A DNA stretch of 64,000 bases from Fen-1231 sp035286465 (GTDB lineage Bacteria; Gemmatimonadota; Gemmatimonadetes; Gemmatimonadales; Gemmatimonadaceae): contig DATEDF010000089.1 of assembly GCA_035286465.1 (NCBI GenBank), forward strand, positions 124,001-188,000. Reading direction: 5' to 3'. Under the pieces are notes generated by a model. It saw nothing but the letters and a program-made list of their open reading frames with translations. It searched no databases and had not been told where the DNA came from. This document shows, in pieces, positions 27,013-34,639 of this stretch; the stretch's first letter is position 1, and each line of letters starts with the position of its first letter. A program made the translations under genes and the position numbers.

Positions 27013-27032
27013 GCGAGACCGGTCCGAGGGTG

Positions 27033-28775
27033 CTACGGCTTGGCCGGGGGTTTCTTTGTGCCGGCGGTTTCCACCTTGCAGAAGACCTTCATCGCCTGCT
27101 CGGCGTTCGGAAGGAGCTGGGCAAGCGCCCCCATGAGTTGCTGGGTCACAGCCGGGTTCGTCGCCCCACCTGCCGGAAGGTTCATCTGAGCCGTAACGAA
27201 CGCCGCGTTCGCGGTCTTCACGCCCTCGCAGCTCTTAGCCTTCACGGCGTCCGCGTACGGGATGGACCCGATAAAGTACGAGCTGACCCCGATGAGGAAC
27301 TTCGCGTTGCCTCTCGTGGCGGGGTCTTTCGCGATGCTGTCGGCAAACGTGACGAAGGGCAGCACCTTCTGGAAGTCGCCGACGGCCTTGTTCTCCGCCT
27401 TGTTCGCCTGCGCGAACAGGCGATTGCCAATCGTGACCGCCGTGGTCGCAATCGCAGCCGCGTCCTCCCCGGCCGGCAACGCCTCGTGCATCAGCGTATA
27501 GGCGCTGTCGAACTGGCTCATCTCGACGTACGCCGCCAGAATCAGCAACCGCGGACCCTTGAGATTCGGATCAACCTCCAGCGCGCGCCTGAGCGACGCG
27601 ATGGATAGCTGCATCTGCCCGTTTCTTCGCTCCAGGTTGCCGCGCCGAAGCCAACCCGCTGCGTCCTTGGGGAACTTCGCCGTCGCTCGCGCGGCCGTCT
27701 CCGCCGCCCTCTGGTAGTTGCTGTCGGCCATGTACGCGCTGATCTGCCGGTCGAAGAAGTCGGCGGTCGCGAGCGAGGTGTCGATCTTCACCATCTCCTC
27801 GCCCACTTGCGCCATCTTCTTGGTGTCGCCGAGCCGGGCGAGGATGAGATAGTACGTGCGGATCAGCGAGACGTCGCCCGGGTTGTCCGAGACCGCCCGC
27901 TCGACGATCGGCAACGCTTCCGTGTACTTGCCGGATGCCGCCAGCTCGTTCACCACGTCGGCCATCAGCCGCGGGTTCGAGGGATCGGCCTGATAGAGCC
28001 GGAGCAGCACCTGGATCTTCCTGTCCTTGTTCCCGACCACGTCATACTGCCGCACCAGCTCCGTAAGTGCCGGACGGCTCAGCGAATCAATCGCGAGAAT
28101 CTCCTCGGCGACCTTGATGATCTCCGGCGCGGGACGCTTGGTTTCGAAGAAGACGGTCATCTGACAGACGCGCAGCCAGACGGACTTCGGATACTGCTGC
28201 AGCCCGGTGGTCACTTCCTTGAGCGCCTCCGCTGTCTTCCCCTCGCGCGAGAGCTGCCGGCACCGCTTCTCCGGCTCGAGCGCCCGTTGCGCCTCCTGGA
28301 ACGCCTTCGACACCAGCGCCGCGGCACCCTCCAGCTTGGTGTGCTCGAACCGCCCGAGGGGCTGCACCAGGTACTGGTCGCGGGTCAGGATCAGGTACGG
28401 CTCGAGCTGGAAGCCCGTCGCGGTCTTGACCGCCACGCCTTCGATGTAGTCGTCCGCGCGCGTGTTCTTGGCGAGCGCGTTCGCGTCGGCCGCCGAGAGC
28501 GCGTCCGTCGTCGAGTAGCCCGAGGACTCGAGCGTGTTGATGACGTCCTGCTTGGGGATCACGTGCAGGCTGCGGAGCGACACGTCGCCGCCTATCCGGT
28601 CGCGAACCGCCTCGGCCGCGTCGGGGCCGAGCTTCTTGTCGGCGCTGCGGAAGATGCCCACCATCAGCCGCGGCGCCGTGGCGCTCCCGCCCCGCTGCTG
28701 TGCCACGGTGGGGCTTGTGACACCGCAGAGGGTGATCGCCAACGCCGCGATCCGGCGGATCTCGTGCCGAACCAT
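27033..28775 (-). CDS. Exported TPR-repeat protein
   Basis: A 580-residue protein with a signal peptide (IRRIAALAITLCGVTSPTVAQ, cleavage near residue 25), a conserved-looking N-terminal globular domain (about 30-150, with LMVGIFRSADKKLGPDAAEAVRDRI) and a long tetratricopeptide array (about 170-480). A N-terminal TolB/curli-type domain fused to periplasmic TPRs is plausible, but I do not recognise the family. The start ATG 28773-28775 is supported by GGAGG nine bases upstream; a start six codons earlier lacks this. Monocistronic, with a strong terminator. Base composition is less GC-biased than its neighbours (many AAG and AAC codons), perhaps expression-related. Confidence 0.75.
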   Translation of the reverse strand: MVRHEIRRIAALAITLCGVTSPTVAQQRGGSATAPRLMVGIFRSADKKLGPDAAEAVRDRIGGDVSLRSLHVIPKQDVINTLESSGYSTTDALSAADANALAKNTRADDYIEGVAVKTATGFQLEPYLILTRDQYLVQPLGRFEHTKLEGAAALVSKAFQEAQRALEPEKRCRQLSREGKTAEALKEVTTGLQQYPKSVWLRVCQMTVFFETKRPAPEIIKVAEEILAIDSLSRPALTELVRQYDVVGNKDRKIQVLLRLYQADPSNPRLMADVVNELAASGKYTEALPIVERAVSDNPGDVSLIRTYYLILARLGDTKKMAQVGEEMVKIDTSLATADFFDRQISAYMADSNYQRAAETAARATAKFPKDAAGWLRRGNLERRNGQMQLSIASLRRALEVDPNLKGPRLLILAAYVEMSQFDSAYTLMHEALPAGEDAAAIATTAVTIGNRLFAQANKAENKAVGDFQKVLPFVTFADSIAKDPATRGNAKFLIGVSSYFIGSIPYADAVKAKSCEGVKTANAAFVTAQMNLPAGGATNPAVTQQLMGALAQLLPNAEQAMKVFCKVETAGTKKPPAKP

Positions 28776-28849
28776 CACTGTCGCATCCTCCACCTCGATA
28801 CCTGTTGTACCCCGGCGGGGTCCTCCCGGTGATCGCCGGCCCCGGAACG

Positions 28850-28923
28850 TGGGCGAAGAGGGACTCGAACCCCCGACACCCTGCGTGTAAGGCAGGTGCT
28901 CTGACCAGCTGAGCTATTCGCCC
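28850..28923 (-). tRNA. tRNA-Val (anticodon TAC)
   Basis: Full cloverleaf of 74 nt: acceptor stem GGGCGAA with TTCGCCC, D-arm GCTC/GAGC, anticodon stem CCTGC/GCAGG with loop CTTACAC and anticodon TAC (plus-strand 28887-28889), and T-arm with TTCGAGT. Discriminator base A. CCA is not encoded and must be added after transcription. It reads GTA valine codons and, with modification, other GTN codons. Confidence 0.97.
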
Positions 28924-28932
28924 GCACGCGCT

Positions 28933-29103
28933 TCAAGACAGAATCGCCACCGGCACGAGCACGCCGTAGCCGAGGACGAGCAGGATCGGAGCCAATGTGT
29001 CGCCGCCGCGCACGAGATCCGCATAGCCGAGCGCGAGCACCGTGGCGGCGATTCCCCACTTGAGCGCGGGCCGTCCCGCGCGGGCACGTTCCGTATCTGC
29101 CAT
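28933..29103 (-). CDS. Small two-helix membrane protein (DUF3098-like)
   Basis: A 56-residue protein with basic N-terminus and two membrane helices (KWGIAATVLALGYADLV and APILLVLGYGVLVPVAIL). The phrase LAPILLVLGYxVLVPVAI is like small proteins of the DUF3098 type found in Bacteroidota and relatives; this is recognition from memory, not a search. Start ATG 29101-29103, stop ten bases before the tRNA-Val gene, so they may share a transcript. Function unknown. Confidence 0.6.
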   Translation of the reverse strand: MADTERARAGRPALKWGIAATVLALGYADLVRGGDTLAPILLVLGYGVLVPVAILS

Positions 29104-29163
29104 TGCGCGCTGAGTTTAGGTCACCAGGGAGAAGGTGTCAAGCAATGCCCCGGCCTTTCACCA

Positions 29164-30270
29164 TTACTTAATGCGTTCATCATTGGTTTGACGCGACTTG
29201 CCCGGGGGCTCGTCAAGCTTCGCGCCGGTCGCGTTCCCCTCGTGCGGGAGGGCGAGCAGCGCCTCCAGCGCGCTCTCGCGCTCGCGGGCCTCCTGCGCCC
29301 GGTCGGCCGCGACCAGCACGGCGAGCCGGCGTCGGTCGCGCTGCCGCCGGATCATCCAGAGCGGTCCGATCACCACGAGCACCAGGAGCGACGCGAGCGT
29401 CACGTCGGCGAAGAAGGCGAGCGCGCCGTACCGGCGCCGCGTCGCGGCCTTCCACCGCGTCTCGAAGTCCGTTTCGGTCATTCCGTACGCGCGCCGGATC
29501 GCCTGGTCGAGTGACCGGGTCGACCGCCAGTACCCGAAGAAAAGCGTGAGTCCGCGCTCGGGATCGAGCGCCGCGAGCTCGGCCACGGCGCGGTGCGCGA
29601 GCGCGTAGCCCTGCTGCGCGCGCGACTCGCCGCCCTCGAAGAGCGCATCCAGGCCGTCGAGCGGAGGCATCCCGCGCAGCACCAGCGCGAGATTCGTCGC
29701 CAGCAGCTCGTCGCGCCCCCATTCGCCCGCGGCGAACGAGGCGTAGCCCTCGTCGAACCAGCGCGGCGGGAGCGCGCCGAGCGCGTCGTGGAGCGCGAGG
29801 TGGGCCAGCTCGTGGCGCAACGTCACCATGGGGTCGCCCGCCGCCGAGCTCGCCCGGCTCCCCTGCATCACGATGCGGCGCGCGACGGGATCCGCGACCG
29901 CCGCACCCCATTCGGGCGCGGCGGGCCCGCTCCATTCGCGAAAGCGCCGCTCATCGGGGGCGATCGCGACCACCACGCGCGCCGTCGTTCGCGGGAGCCC
30001 CGGAAAGGTGTCGTGCGCGACCGACGCCGCCATCAGCGAGCGCGCGAGCTGGAGATCGCGCGGAAAGGCCACAAAGGTAAAGCGGGCGGAATCGAGGCGA
30101 ACGGCGTCTCGGGGGAGCTGGAGGTCGGTTTGAGCGAGGAGTGAGGAGTGCAGGGTGAGGAGGATGGTGAAGAGCGAAGGGCGAATGGTGAAGAGCGAAG
30201 AGTGGGGTGAGGAGCGAGGGACGGACCGGCCGCTTTGTGCGCCGAATTCACCGTGCCCCTCACCCCTCAC
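29164..30270 (-). CDS. Exported or membrane-bound zinc peptidase (gluzincin, Peptidase_MA-like)
   Basis: A 368-residue protein. Zinc motif HELAH at residues 153-157 with the third ligand glutamate in WFDEGYASFAAGEWG about 19 residues on; this is the gluzincin pattern of Peptidase_MA-like proteins. A membrane helix follows near residue 290 (VTLASLLVLVVIGPLWMI), with a charged cytoplasmic tail. Start chosen at GTG 30268-30270; there is no ATG before the mature part. The N-terminal hydrophobic stretch SLFTIRPSLFTILLTLHSSLLAQ, a plausible signal peptide with AQ-type cleavage, is encoded by the heptad repeats at 30131-30225. It follows the TPR gene and may be the last gene of the chemosensory transcription unit. 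Confidence 0.72.
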   Translation of the reverse strand: MRGEGHGEFGAQSGRSVPRSSPHSSLFTIRPSLFTILLTLHSSLLAQTDLQLPRDAVRLDSARFTFVAFPRDLQLARSLMAASVAHDTFPGLPRTTARVVVAIAPDERRFREWSGPAAPEWGAAVADPVARRIVMQGSRASSAAGDPMVTLRHELAHLALHDALGALPPRWFDEGYASFAAGEWGRDELLATNLALVLRGMPPLDGLDALFEGGESRAQQGYALAHRAVAELAALDPERGLTLFFGYWRSTRSLDQAIRRAYGMTETDFETRWKAATRRRYGALAFFADVTLASLLVLVVIGPLWMIRRQRDRRRLAVLVAADRAQEARERESALEALLALPHEGNATGAKLDEPPGKSRQTNDERIK

Positions 30271-30346
30271 AACCCCTTCGCCCTTCACCCTTCGCCCTTC
30301 ACCCTTCACCCGCCCCCTCACTCCTCGCCCCTCACCCCTCACCCCC
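30131..30346. repeat. Large heptad fold-back element after the TPR gene
   Basis: Plus strand 30131-30225 is purine-rich with seven-base steps (GTGAGGA, GTGCAGG, GAAGAGC, GAAGGGC, GAATGGT); 30253-30346 is the pyrimidine-rich counterpart (CCCTCAC, CCCTTCA, CCCTTCG, CCTCACC). The arms are broadly complementary and can form a long imperfect hairpin around an ordinary-looking centre (30226-30252). The left arm codes for the signal peptide of the downstream peptidase and the right arm lies next to the TPR stop codon (30339). It is the largest of the five intergenic elements. Confidence 0.7.
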
Positions 30347-31202
30347 GGGGCGGCTCCCCTCCCGCCTCCACCACCTTCAGCACCTCCGCGCAGCGCTTTC
30401 CCCATGGGTTGAACTTGTTGGTCGCGAACCCCTTGCGCCACGCGTCCATCGCCTCGTCGCGCTGCTCGTTGAACCAGTACGCGCGCCCCAGCTCGTAGTA
30501 CGCCTCCAGCAGGTTCGGCCCGAGCGCCAGCGTCTTGAGAAAGAAGTTCTCCGCGTCCTCGTACATCTCGCGTTCGAGGTAGACGAGGCCGAGATAGAAG
30601 TGCGCGTAGAGCGTCGCCTTCTTGTCGTTGTCCAGCCGGATCGCCTTGGAGAGGTGTTCGATCGCCTCGCCGAAGATCTTCTTCTTGAGGCAGATGTACC
30701 CCACGTTGATCCGCGCGAGCGCGTTCTGCGGCTCCTTCATCAGCACCTTCTGGAAGCTCATCATCGCGTCGTCGTACTTCTCGTTGAGCATCTGCGCCCA
30801 GCCGAGGAGCGCCTCGCTCTGGGGGTCGCCCGGCGACAGCTCGATGGCCTTCTGGAGCGCGGTCTCGGCGCCGTCGTAGTCGCCGAGTGAGAGCCGGCTC
30901 CACCCCTTCTCGATGAAGGTGGAGGCCCCGATGTGGTCGGCGTGCACCACGGGCCGCTCGGCGGTGAACTGGGGCGCGAGCGAGGGCGCGGCGGCGGCCT
31001 GGTGCGCCTTCCACTTGTCCACCAGGCGCTTGATGTCGTCCTTGAGCACATTGAACTCCGCCATCTGCGCCTCGACGGCCTTGAAGAGCGCGATGATCTC
31101 GCCCTTCAGGAGCGCGCGCTCGGCGTCGGCGGGCGCGGCGTCGAGGCGCCGGTCGATGTCCGCCGAGCGCGCCTTGAACCCGGCCAGCGATTCGTCAGCC
31201 AT
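30339..31202 (-). CDS. TPR protein, last gene of the chemosensory operon
   Basis: A 287-residue soluble protein. Residues 1-75 are helical and charged (a likely coiled coil, ERALLKGEIIALFKAVEAQ), a short linker follows, and about 90-280 are five to six tetratricopeptide repeats (STFIEKGWSRLSLGDYDGAETALQKAI, and so on). Start ATG 31200-31202 overlaps the cheW stop by eight bases, so it is cotranslated with the chemosensory genes. TPRs are protein-interaction scaffolds; given the company of CheW, MglA and roadblock proteins, a role in assembling the array is likely (inference). No enzymatic motif seen. Confidence 0.8.
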   Translation of the reverse strand: MADESLAGFKARSADIDRRLDAAPADAERALLKGEIIALFKAVEAQMAEFNVLKDDIKRLVDKWKAHQAAAAPSLAPQFTAERPVVHADHIGASTFIEKGWSRLSLGDYDGAETALQKAIELSPGDPQSEALLGWAQMLNEKYDDAMMSFQKVLMKEPQNALARINVGYICLKKKIFGEAIEHLSKAIRLDNDKKATLYAHFYLGLVYLEREMYEDAENFFLKTLALGPNLLEAYYELGRAYWFNEQRDEAMDAWRKGFATNKFNPWGKRCAEVLKVVEAGGEPPRG

Positions 31203-31734
31203 TCGTCCCGGCCTCCGCGACCGCCTGTTCGAGAACGATGCGTTCACGCGCCGTGAGCAGCTGCGCGACGTCGAGCAGGACGATGACCGGCGTGCCCTCC
31301 GTCTTGCGTCGCACGAGCGCGCGCAGGTACTGCTTGGCGAGCCCCTTGAAGAGCGGCGGCGGGGGCGCGAGCTCGTCCGCGGTGATGGTCACCACTTCGT
31401 CCACCGCGTCCACGATCGCGCCGATCCACTCCGTTCCCGAGACGACGACGAGAATGCGGCCCGACGCGCGCGCGGGCGACGCCGGGAGCTCGAAGCGCGC
31501 GCGCAGATCAATGACCGGCACCACGCGACCGCGGTAGTCAATGACCCCTTCGAGCCACGCGGGAACGTTCGGGATCGGCCGCGGCGCGGTGAAGCGCAGG
31601 ACGCGTTCGACGGCGAAGATGTCCGCGGCGAAGAGCTCCTCGCCGACGCGGAAGGTCACGATCTGGCTGCGCTCGACCGGCGCGGCGGCCGGCGTCGTCG
31701 AGTGAAGCGCGGCCGTCCGGCGGGGCTCGATCAT
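31195..31734 (-). CDS. cheW: CheW-type coupling protein (second of three)
   Basis: A 179-residue CheW-domain protein: VTFRVGEELFAADIFAVERVLRF, PAWLEGVIDYRGRVVPVIDLRARF and VIVLLDVAQLLTARE are typical CheW strands. CheW bridges CheA to receptors. There is an N-terminal extension of about 25 residues. Start ATG 31732-31734 overlaps the preceding cheW-like gene by ATGA, and it overlaps the TPR gene. Fully conserved compared with its neighbour, so this is the more canonical coupling protein of the pair. Confidence 0.93.
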   Translation of the reverse strand: MIEPRRTAALHSTTPAAAPVERSQIVTFRVGEELFAADIFAVERVLRFTAPRPIPNVPAWLEGVIDYRGRVVPVIDLRARFELPASPARASGRILVVVSGTEWIGAIVDAVDEVVTITADELAPPPPLFKGLAKQYLRALVRRKTEGTPVIVLLDVAQLLTARERIVLEQAVAEAGTNG

Positions 31735-32255
31735 CCTGCGCTCCCCGCGGCGGATTCGCTCGCGGTGGCGCGCCCGACCAGTGCGCTCACCCACACGAGG
31801 CCCGCGAGCCCGCCGCCCCGCCACCCGGCGACGCAGACGCCGCGGAGCACGCCGTCCGCGTCCGCGCCCGGCGGCACCGCACGTACCGACGCCGGCTCGA
31901 TCATCTGAAGATCCTCCACGTCGTCCACCACGAGCGCCAGGCGCCGCACGCCCTCGGAGAGCACGACCGCCGAGCCGGTCGTGCCCTCGCGCGCGACGCC
32001 GAGCGCCCAGCCGCCGTCGAACGCGCTCACGGTCCGGTCCCGGTAGCGCAGCTGGCCGAGCAGGCCCGCCGGCGCGAGCGGCACCCACGTGACGTCGGGC
32101 GCGTCGATCACTTCTTCCACCTGCGCGACCGGGAAGGCGAAGCGTTCGGCGCCGACGCGCGCCACGAGGTGCAGCTCCGCCGCCACCGGCATCTGCGCGA
32201 AGACGCTCGCGCGGCCACGGCCCACGCTGCGCGTGCCACGTGGGGTCCGGATCAT
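31731..32255 (-). CDS. Divergent CheW-like protein
   Basis: A 174-residue protein with a CheW fold inferred from LHLVARVGAERFAFPVAQVEEVIDAPDVTWVPLAPAGLLGQLRYRDRTVSAFDGGWAL-type order of strands. The normally conserved GxxNLRGxxxPVxDL is reduced to GQLRYRDRTVSAFD, so interaction with receptors or CheA may differ. Its C-terminus is Ala/Gly-rich. Start ATG overlaps the cheB stop as ATGA. It may bind MglA-side or scaffold proteins instead of receptors (speculation). Confidence 0.78.
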   Translation of the reverse strand: MIRTPRGTRSVGRGRASVFAQMPVAAELHLVARVGAERFAFPVAQVEEVIDAPDVTWVPLAPAGLLGQLRYRDRTVSAFDGGWALGVAREGTTGSAVVLSEGVRRLALVVDDVEDLQMIEPASVRAVPPGADADGVLRGVCVAGWRGGGLAGLVWVSALVGRATASESAAGSAG

Positions 32256-33355
32256 CGCGCCGACCGCACGGCGCGGTGCGCCGCGAGCAGCTCCGTCGCG
32301 GCCGCCGCGACCAGCGCGAGCGGCGCGACGCGGTCGGCGCCCGCGGTCTCGAGCGCCGCGTGCGGCATCCCGTAGATCGTCGCGGTTGCCTCGTCCTGCA
32401 CGATCGCGCCGCCACCGGCCTCGCGGATGGCCGCGAGCCCCGCGCTTCCATCCTTCCCCATCCCCGTGAGGACGATGCCGACCGCGCTTACGCCGAAGCC
32501 CGCCGCCACCGAGCGAAACAGCAGGTCGGCCGCCGGCCGCACGCCCCACACCGGGGGCGCGTCGTCGAGCGCGATGCGCGCGCCGTCGGCGTCGGCCTTC
32601 ACCACCATGTGGCGGCCGCCCGGCGCGACATACGCGTGATTCGGCGCGACCCGCTCGCCGTCCCGCGCCTCGCTCACGGCGAGCGCCGACATCTCGTCGA
32701 GCCGCCGGGCGAGGCCGTCGGTGAAACCCGGCGGCATGTGCTGCACGATGAGCACCGCCGCGTCCAGCTCGCGCGTGAACGCGGGCACGACTTCGGCGAG
32801 CGCGCGCGGCCCGCCCGTGGACGCCGCGATCGCCACGGCGGCGGTCGCGTTCCGCGGATCGGGCGTGACGCGCCGCTTCGCGCGCGGCGCGCGGACGAGG
32901 AGCGGCACCCCGCGCAGGTTGACCACCGCGGCCGCGCGGAGCGCCTCGTGCAGCCGGTCCGCCACGCGCAGGATCTGCTGCGTCCCGGCGGCCGCCGGCT
33001 TCCGGACGAAATCCACCGCGCCCAGCTCGAGCGCGCGCAACGTGAGATCCACGGTCCCGCGCGATTCCGCCCCGCTCAGCATCACGACGGCGCGCGGGGT
33101 CTCGCTCATCACGTACCCCAGCGTGGCGAGACCGTCCAGCTCGGGCATCTCGATGTCGAGCGTCACGATGTCGGGATCGAGCGCGTGGATCTGCGCCAGC
33201 GCCTCGACGCCGTCCCGCGCCGTGCCGACCACCACGAACTCGGCGAAGCCGCCGATCACCTCCGCGACGACGGTGCGGATGAGCGCGCTGTCGTCCACGA
33301 CGAGCACGGTCTTTCTCGTGTCGCGCCGCGGCCCACCCGGCGCGTCAGAGGACAC
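32252..33355 (-). CDS. cheB: Chemotaxis response regulator protein-glutamate methylesterase CheB
   Basis: Demethylates and deamidates receptor glutamates. The 367-residue protein has a receiver domain (about 15-135, phospho-acceptor D67 in TLDIEMP, DD at 21-22) and a CheB catalytic domain (about 180-360) with the triad Ser in AASTGGPRAL, His in IVQHMPPGFT and Asp in TGMGKDGSAG. Start GTG 33353-33355 lies 11 bases inside cheD. No receptor gene exists in this window for it to act on, which makes its substrate an open question. Confidence 0.96.
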   Translation of the reverse strand: MSSDAPGGPRRDTRKTVLVVDDSALIRTVVAEVIGGFAEFVVVGTARDGVEALAQIHALDPDIVTLDIEMPELDGLATLGYVMSETPRAVVMLSGAESRGTVDLTLRALELGAVDFVRKPAAAGTQQILRVADRLHEALRAAAVVNLRGVPLLVRAPRAKRRVTPDPRNATAAVAIAASTGGPRALAEVVPAFTRELDAAVLIVQHMPPGFTDGLARRLDEMSALAVSEARDGERVAPNHAYVAPGGRHMVVKADADGARIALDDAPPVWGVRPAADLLFRSVAAGFGVSAVGIVLTGMGKDGSAGLAAIREAGGGAIVQDEATATIYGMPHAALETAGADRVAPLALVAAAATELLAAHRAVRSAR

Positions 33356-33821
33356 GCTCGCTCCCGCGCACCGAGCGGACCTTGAGCCGTCCGCTCGCGA
33401 CGTCGAACGACACCGTGCGGCCGCTCTCGCCGCCGACGTCCTCGCCCACGATGCGCACGCGCGCCGCCTTCAGGGCGGCGCGCGACGCCTCGACGTTCCG
33501 CTGCCCCACGCGCGTGCCCGCCGAGAGGGTCCGCCCGAAGACGCCGGCGCCCCCCGCGAGCTTCGCGACGAACGGCCCCTTCGCGCCCCGCGCGCGCATC
33601 TCCTCCAGGAGGAGCGGCACGGCGCTCTTGGCGAAGCGCGCGCGGTTCGCCACCGCCTCGCCGCGCGCGGCCTCGGGGAGCAGCACGTGCGCGAGCGCGC
33701 CCACCTTCGTCGCCGGGTCGTGGATCGCGATCGCCACGCACGACCCGAGCCCGACGCTCACGAGGCGGCCGCGGCCCTGCTCGACGGCGTGATGGGCAAT
33801 GCGCACGCGATGCTCTTTCAC
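33345..33821 (-). CDS. cheD: Chemoreceptor glutamine deamidase CheD
   Basis: Deamidates receptor glutamines and is inhibited or recruited by CheC. The 158-residue protein has the catalytic Cys in SVGLGSCVAIAIHD, His in GALAHVLLPEA and Thr/Ser in the SGGAGVF-like AGGAGVFGRTLSAGTRVGQRN region. Start GTG 33819-33821 overlaps the cheR stop as GTGA. CheC is encoded in the same operon, so the CheC-CheD adaptation pair is complete. Confidence 0.95.
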   Translation of the reverse strand: MKEHRVRIAHHAVEQGRGRLVSVGLGSCVAIAIHDPATKVGALAHVLLPEAARGEAVANRARFAKSAVPLLLEEMRARGAKGPFVAKLAGGAGVFGRTLSAGTRVGQRNVEASRAALKAARVRIVGEDVGGESGRTVSFDVASGRLKVRSVRGSERVL

Positions 33822-34639
33822 GGCCGCCGGAAGATCCGCTGCCGCTGGTCGCAGGCGTCGAAGAGCGCCCGTGCCGGCCCGAGCAGCGTCTCGACCTTGC
33901 CCAGCACGAGGAAGCCGCCCGGCGCGAGCGCGCGGTGGAAGCGCCGCATCAGCGTCTCCTGGGACGCGCGGTCGAAGTAGATGATCACGTTCCGGCAGGT
34001 GATCAGCTGGAAGGCGCCGGCGGGTGCCGCGTCCTGCAGCAGGTCGCGTCGCTCGAAGCGCACCATCGCCTTGAGCTCGCGCGAGGCCTCGTGCGGCGCC
34101 TCGCTCGAGAAGTAGCGCGCGCGCACGTCGGCCGGCGCCTCCGCGAGCGCCGCCGTGGCGTACGCGCCGCGCTCCGCCGCCTCGAGGCTCGCGCGGTCAA
34201 TGTCGCTCGCCAGGATGTGGACGCGGCCCGCCCGCGCCGCCTCGCCGCGCGCCGCGGCGAACCGGTGCCAGAGCGCCGCCAGCGTGTAGGCCTCCTCCCC
34301 CGACGCGCACCCCGCCACCCAGCACCGGAGGACCCGATGCGGGAGCGCCCAGAGCGGCCCGAGCACGGTCCGCTCCACGGCGTGCCACGCCGGCGGGTCG
34401 CGAAAGAGCTTCGTGACGTTGATCGTGAGCGCGTCGAGCAGCCGCTCATACTCGGCGGGTTCGTCGTCGAGCACCCGGCTGTACGTGTGGTAGTCGGGCG
34501 CGCCCATCGCGCGCATCCGCGCCGCGATGCGCCGGCGCAGGCAGCTGTCCTTGTAATTGGCCGTCCCGAATCCCCGCTCGCGCGCGATCTTCGCCGTGAG
34601 CGCCGCGAACCCCGCCTCGTCCCCCTGCGCGAGCGTCAC
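33818..34639 (-). CDS. cheR: Chemotaxis protein methyltransferase CheR
   Basis: SAM-dependent methyltransferase of receptor glutamates. The 273-residue protein has an all-alpha N-domain (FGTANYKDSCLRRRIAARMRAM), then the Rossmann SAM domain with WVAGCASGEEAYTLAAL, ASDIDRASLEAAERG, LITCRNVIIYFD and GFLVLGKVETL. Start GTG 34637-34639 overlaps the preceding gene as GTGA. No C-terminal pentapeptide-tether-binding or TPR domain is fused. Confidence 0.96.
   Translation of the reverse strand: MTLAQGDEAGFAALTAKIARERGFGTANYKDSCLRRRIAARMRAMGAPDYHTYSRVLDDEPAEYERLLDALTINVTKLFRDPPAWHAVERTVLGPLWALPHRVLRCWVAGCASGEEAYTLAALWHRFAAARGEAARAGRVHILASDIDRASLEAAERGAYATAALAEAPADVRARYFSSEAPHEASRELKAMVRFERRDLLQDAAPAGAFQLITCRNVIIYFDRASQETLMRRFHRALAPGGFLVLGKVETLLGPARALFDACDQRQRIFRRP

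Noticed and set aside
28809..28821. Terminator hairpin ACCCC-GGC-GGGGT after tRNA-Val
   Set aside because: Five-base stem with three-base loop and no U-run; too weak to call.
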